Notes under the pieces: model-generated
What the model saw: the letters and a program-made list of their open reading frames with translations, nothing else
Databases searched by the model: none
Told to the model about the DNA's origin: nothing
Source of the DNA: Terrihabitans soli
Lineage (GTDB): Bacteria; Pseudomonadota; Alphaproteobacteria; Rhizobiales; Methylopilaceae
Length of the DNA: 64,000 nucleotides
Direction: 5' to 3'
Assembly: GCF_014191545.1 (NCBI RefSeq)
Contig: NZ_AP023361.1
Span: 1,578,501 to 1,642,500 of the forward strand
Position numbers and translations under genes: made by a program
Part shown: positions 62,074 to 64,000 of the stretch, in pieces
Layout of the letters: each line of letters starts with the position of its first letter
Position numbering within the stretch: position 1 is the first letter of the stretch

Positions 62074-62256
62074 TTAGTTGCTGTCCCGGTCAGAGGAAGG
62101 TGCGGGGTCGGACGCCTGGTCCGGCTCCTCGGCGATGGCCTCATAAAAGCGGGCATGGGTCTCCAGCATCCGCTTTTCGGACGGGCTCTTCGAGGCTTCA
62201 GCCTTACGGGCCAATCTCTCGGCCTCTTGGGTAAATTTTGAAGTATCTGCCGCCAC
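62074..62256 (-). CDS. Small hypothetical protein (60 aa)
   Basis: I do not recognise this protein. A GTG start is preceded by a very good ribosome site (GGGAGG, 6 nt). The product is a predicted helical, highly charged peptide (KFTQEAERLARKAEASKSPS then EKRMLETHARFYEAIAEEPD) ending in a hydrophilic tail. It looks cytoplasmic and soluble. The frame is open upstream to an ATG but the extension has a different composition. The next downstream gene on the strand is rimO. Confidence 0.65.
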   Translation of the reverse strand: MAADTSKFTQEAERLARKAEASKSPSEKRMLETHARFYEAIAEEPDQASDPAPSSDRDSN

Positions 62257-62390
62257 GGCGCCCTCCCTCTCATAGGGCCAGAGCACAGGTCTCTCAGCCG
62301 CCGGCGCCCGAAAAGCCAGGCCGACGATGGAGGAAGCATCGCACGGATTCAGGTGGTGGCGGGCACACATAGGTTAACGGCGGAGATCAC

Positions 62391-62417
62391 GAAAAAGAGC
62401 CCGCCGAAGCGGGCTCT
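62391..62417 (-). terminator. Terminator of the ferritin-like protein gene
   Basis: A 9-bp perfect stem AGAGCCCGC/GCGGGCTCT with a 4-nt loop. On the minus strand it ends in T5. It lies 86 nt after the stop at 62503. Confidence 0.88.
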
Positions 62418-62502
62418 CTTCATTGCCGGGCAAGCCCGGCCTGACCTCGGGTCATCTCGCGCCGAACCAGGTTCAGCGTGCCCAAGAGAGGCGGACAGTT
62501 GA

Positions 62503-62991
62503 TTAGGCCGCCACCTTGTTGACGCTCGAGAGCGCGATCTGGTTCAAAATCTTGTCGGCGTTCTTCTCTTCGTTGAGGTTCTGCTCGAGCAAGCTCACGG
62601 CCTCTTTCAGGCCGATCTGCTTGGCCCACGCGATCAGCGTGCCGTAGCGCGAGATCTCATAGTGCTCGACAGCCTGTGCGCCGGCGAGGAGGGCGGCGTC
62701 GAGAACCTCGGCGTCTTCGATTTCGTCCATGGCTTCCTTGCCTTCCTCGACAAGGCCTTCCATCGCCGCGCAGGGTTTGCCTTGCGCCCGCTTGCCGAGA
62801 AGATCGAAGACTTTCTCAAGGCGCTCGACCTGGCCTTCGGTTTCTTTCAGATGCGTCTCGAATGCATCCTTCAGTTCGGACGATTCCGAATTCTTCGCCA
62901 TTTTCGGCAGCGCCTTCAGAACCTGTTTTTCGGCGTGATACATATCCTTCAGAAGATGAAGGAACAGATCGTCCATCGATTTGACGCTCAT
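62503..62991 (-). CDS. YciE/DUF892 ferritin-like protein
   Basis: A 162-residue helical protein of the YciE-like ferritin superfamily (DUF892). LFLHLLKDMYHAEKQVLKAL is helix 1 with the first Glu and His; LKETEGQVERLEKVFDLL, LLAGAQAVEHYEISRYGTL and EQNLNEEKNADKILNQIA supply the remaining carboxylates and histidine of a di-iron site. Family members are stress-induced in enterobacteria. A single Cys is in GKPCAAMEG. It has its own terminator. Confidence 0.9.
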   Translation of the reverse strand: MSVKSMDDLFLHLLKDMYHAEKQVLKALPKMAKNSESSELKDAFETHLKETEGQVERLEKVFDLLGKRAQGKPCAAMEGLVEEGKEAMDEIEDAEVLDAALLAGAQAVEHYEISRYGTLIAWAKQIGLKEAVSLLEQNLNEEKNADKILNQIALSSVNKVAA

Positions 62992-63060
62992 GTCGTTTTC
63001 TCCGCGAATTTTGGGGGATTTCCCACGCGGACAACGCCCGGATTCAAACGCGGTTCCGAC

Positions 63061-64000
63061 TTACATATGTTGGGTTTTCGCGGCGAAAAGCGCGTGGATA
63101 CGCCGCCCGAGATCGGCTGAGGAGAAAGGCTTGGTGAGAAGCTCGACGCCGTCTTCCAGCTTCCCATCACGCACAATGGCATCTCGCGTATAGCCGGTCG
63201 TGAACAGCACGCGTAGATCAGGCCGTCTGCGGCGCGCTTCGTCCGCCAGCATGCGGCCATTGCCTTCACCGGGCAGGACGACATCGGTAAAGAGCGCGAC
63301 GACACCGGGATTGTCGTCAAGGCGAGTGAGGGCATCTTTCATGTCGCGCGCTTCGACGACGCGATAGCCGAAATCGCGCAGCGTCTGTACGCTGAACTGG
63401 CGTACCCCTTCATCGTCTTCGCAAACAAGGATGGTCTCGCCATTGCCAGTAGGCTCGATTTCGAGATCGCTTAGCCGAGTACCGGATATTTCGGCAACCA
63501 TATCGCTCCGCGGGAAATAGAGCCGCACGGTCGTGCCGCGGCCCGGCTCGCTTTCGATGCGCACATGACCGCCGGTCTGCTGCATAAAACCATAGACCAT
63601 GCTGAGGCCAAGTCCGGTGCCTTGTCCTGTGGGCTTTGTCGTGAAGAAGGGCTCGAACACCATATCGAGCACATCTTTCGGAATGCCGGCGCCGCTGTCG
63701 GTCACGCAAAGCTTCACATAATTTCCGGCCGAAACGCCGGCTTTCTTCGCGGCGTCTTCGTCTTCCAGGTCCGCATTGCCGGTTTCGATCTTGAGTCGCC
63801 CGCCGTCCGGCATGGCGTCGCGCGCGTTAATGACGAGATTGAGGAGGGCGTTCTCGATCTGATTGGAATCGGCTTCGGTCATCCATAGACCGGCCCCGAG
63901 CCGCGACTCGATGGCGATCGTTTCACCGATCGTCCGGCGCATGAGGTCGGCCATACCGGCAACGAGTGCGTTGAGATCGACGGGCTTCACCTCAAGCGGC
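63061..64000 (-). CDS. Hybrid histidine kinase, C-terminal part (cut by window)
   Basis: The visible 313 codons hold an HATPase domain and a receiver domain. HATPase: N-box NALLNLVINARDAMPDG, G1 DSGAGIPKDV, F-box FEPFFTTKPTGQGTGLGLS. After a short linker the receiver has acid pocket VCEDDEGVRQ, phospho-acceptor Asp in ALFTDVVLPGEGNG and the conserved Lys in LLTKPFSSADL. The frame is open to the window edge (PLEVKPVDLN); the GTG at 63990 is not the start. Sensor domains and the dimerisation histidine are outside. The stimulus is unknown. Confidence 0.9.
   Translation of the reverse strand, partial: PLEVKPVDLNALVAGMADLMRRTIGETIAIESRLGAGLWMTEADSNQIENALLNLVINARDAMPDGGRLKIETGNADLEDEDAAKKAGVSAGNYVKLCVTDSGAGIPKDVLDMVFEPFFTTKPTGQGTGLGLSMVYGFMQQTGGHVRIESEPGRGTTVRLYFPRSDMVAEISGTRLSDLEIEPTGNGETILVCEDDEGVRQFSVQTLRDFGYRVVEARDMKDALTRLDDNPGVVALFTDVVLPGEGNGRMLADEARRRRPDLRVLFTTGYTRDAIVRDGKLEDGVELLTKPFSSADLGRRIHALFAAKTQHM

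Overview
The window is 64 kb of GC-rich chromosome from an alphaproteobacterium, most likely order Hyphomicrobiales (Rhizobiales). Lineage markers read from the sequence are a mitochondrial-type complex I NDUFS4 subunit, a BA14K-like protein, an IalB (invasion-associated locus B) protein, a phosphatidylcholine synthase, a large DUF3333-type PstA, a UbiH-type hydroxylase with the GAQGLNLG motif, and a Bradyrhizobium-type beta-(1,3)/(1,6)-glucan locus. That locus favours the Bradyrhizobium/Methylobacterium/Beijerinckia side of the order over Rhizobiaceae. I see no insertion sequence, transposase, integrase, phage gene or CRISPR array, so this looks like ordinary vertically inherited chromosome.

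Layout. 0-6 kb: a beta-oxidation enzyme (cut by the window edge) coupled to an acetyl-CoA hydrolase/transferase, a thioredoxin-reductase-like flavoprotein and the ABC-F ATPase Uup. 6-11 kb: tRNA-Arg, NDUFS4, tRNA-Pro, an outer-membrane beta-barrel whose signal peptide carries a one-base frameshift, small secreted proteins, and gyrA. 11.6-16.3 kb: a housekeeping run coaD - two cyclophilins - YdcZ-type transporter - ridA - queA - tgt. 16.3-20 kb: a GntR/FCD regulator next to a NitT/TauT-type ABC importer with a perfect palindrome in its promoter. 20-27.5 kb: DUF2934 protein, flavoprotein, a 390-bp gap with a Pho box and a DnaA-box-like site, pstSCAB and queH. 27.5-30.3 kb: a ThiXY-like importer lacking its ATPase, coupled to a PcaD-like hydrolase. 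30.4-35.4 kb: NdvB/NdvC-like glucan synthesis proteins with a small exported protein between them. 35.4-42 kb: SPOR-like protein, glmU, glmS, two LysE-type exporters and small conserved genes. 42-46 kb: a DUF502 protein, a DUF4166 fragment, and an operon of ECF sigma factor, anti-sigma factor and secreted subtilase. 46-56 kb: recG, sdhE, mfd, a degenerate adenylate-forming protein and a YejA-like binding protein. 56-64 kb: IalB, a lipid A acyltransferase, a UbiH-like hydroxylase, pcs, a quinone oxidoreductase, rimO, a ferritin-like protein and a hybrid histidine kinase cut by the edge.

How the parts work together. Several genes build or remodel the cell envelope: glmS/glmU (UDP-GlcNAc), the LpxL-type acyltransferase, pcs, the NdvBC glucan locus, the SPOR-like protein and the outer-membrane protein. 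queA, tgt and queH belong to one tRNA modification pathway (queuosine). recG, mfd and gyrA serve DNA repair and topology. The most promising uncharacterised unit is the sigma/anti-sigma/subtilase operon. The periplasmic C-terminus of its anti-sigma factor resembles the region in front of the catalytic domain of its own subtilase, which suggests control by a prodomain mimic. That proposal is inference from reading the two proteins side by side.
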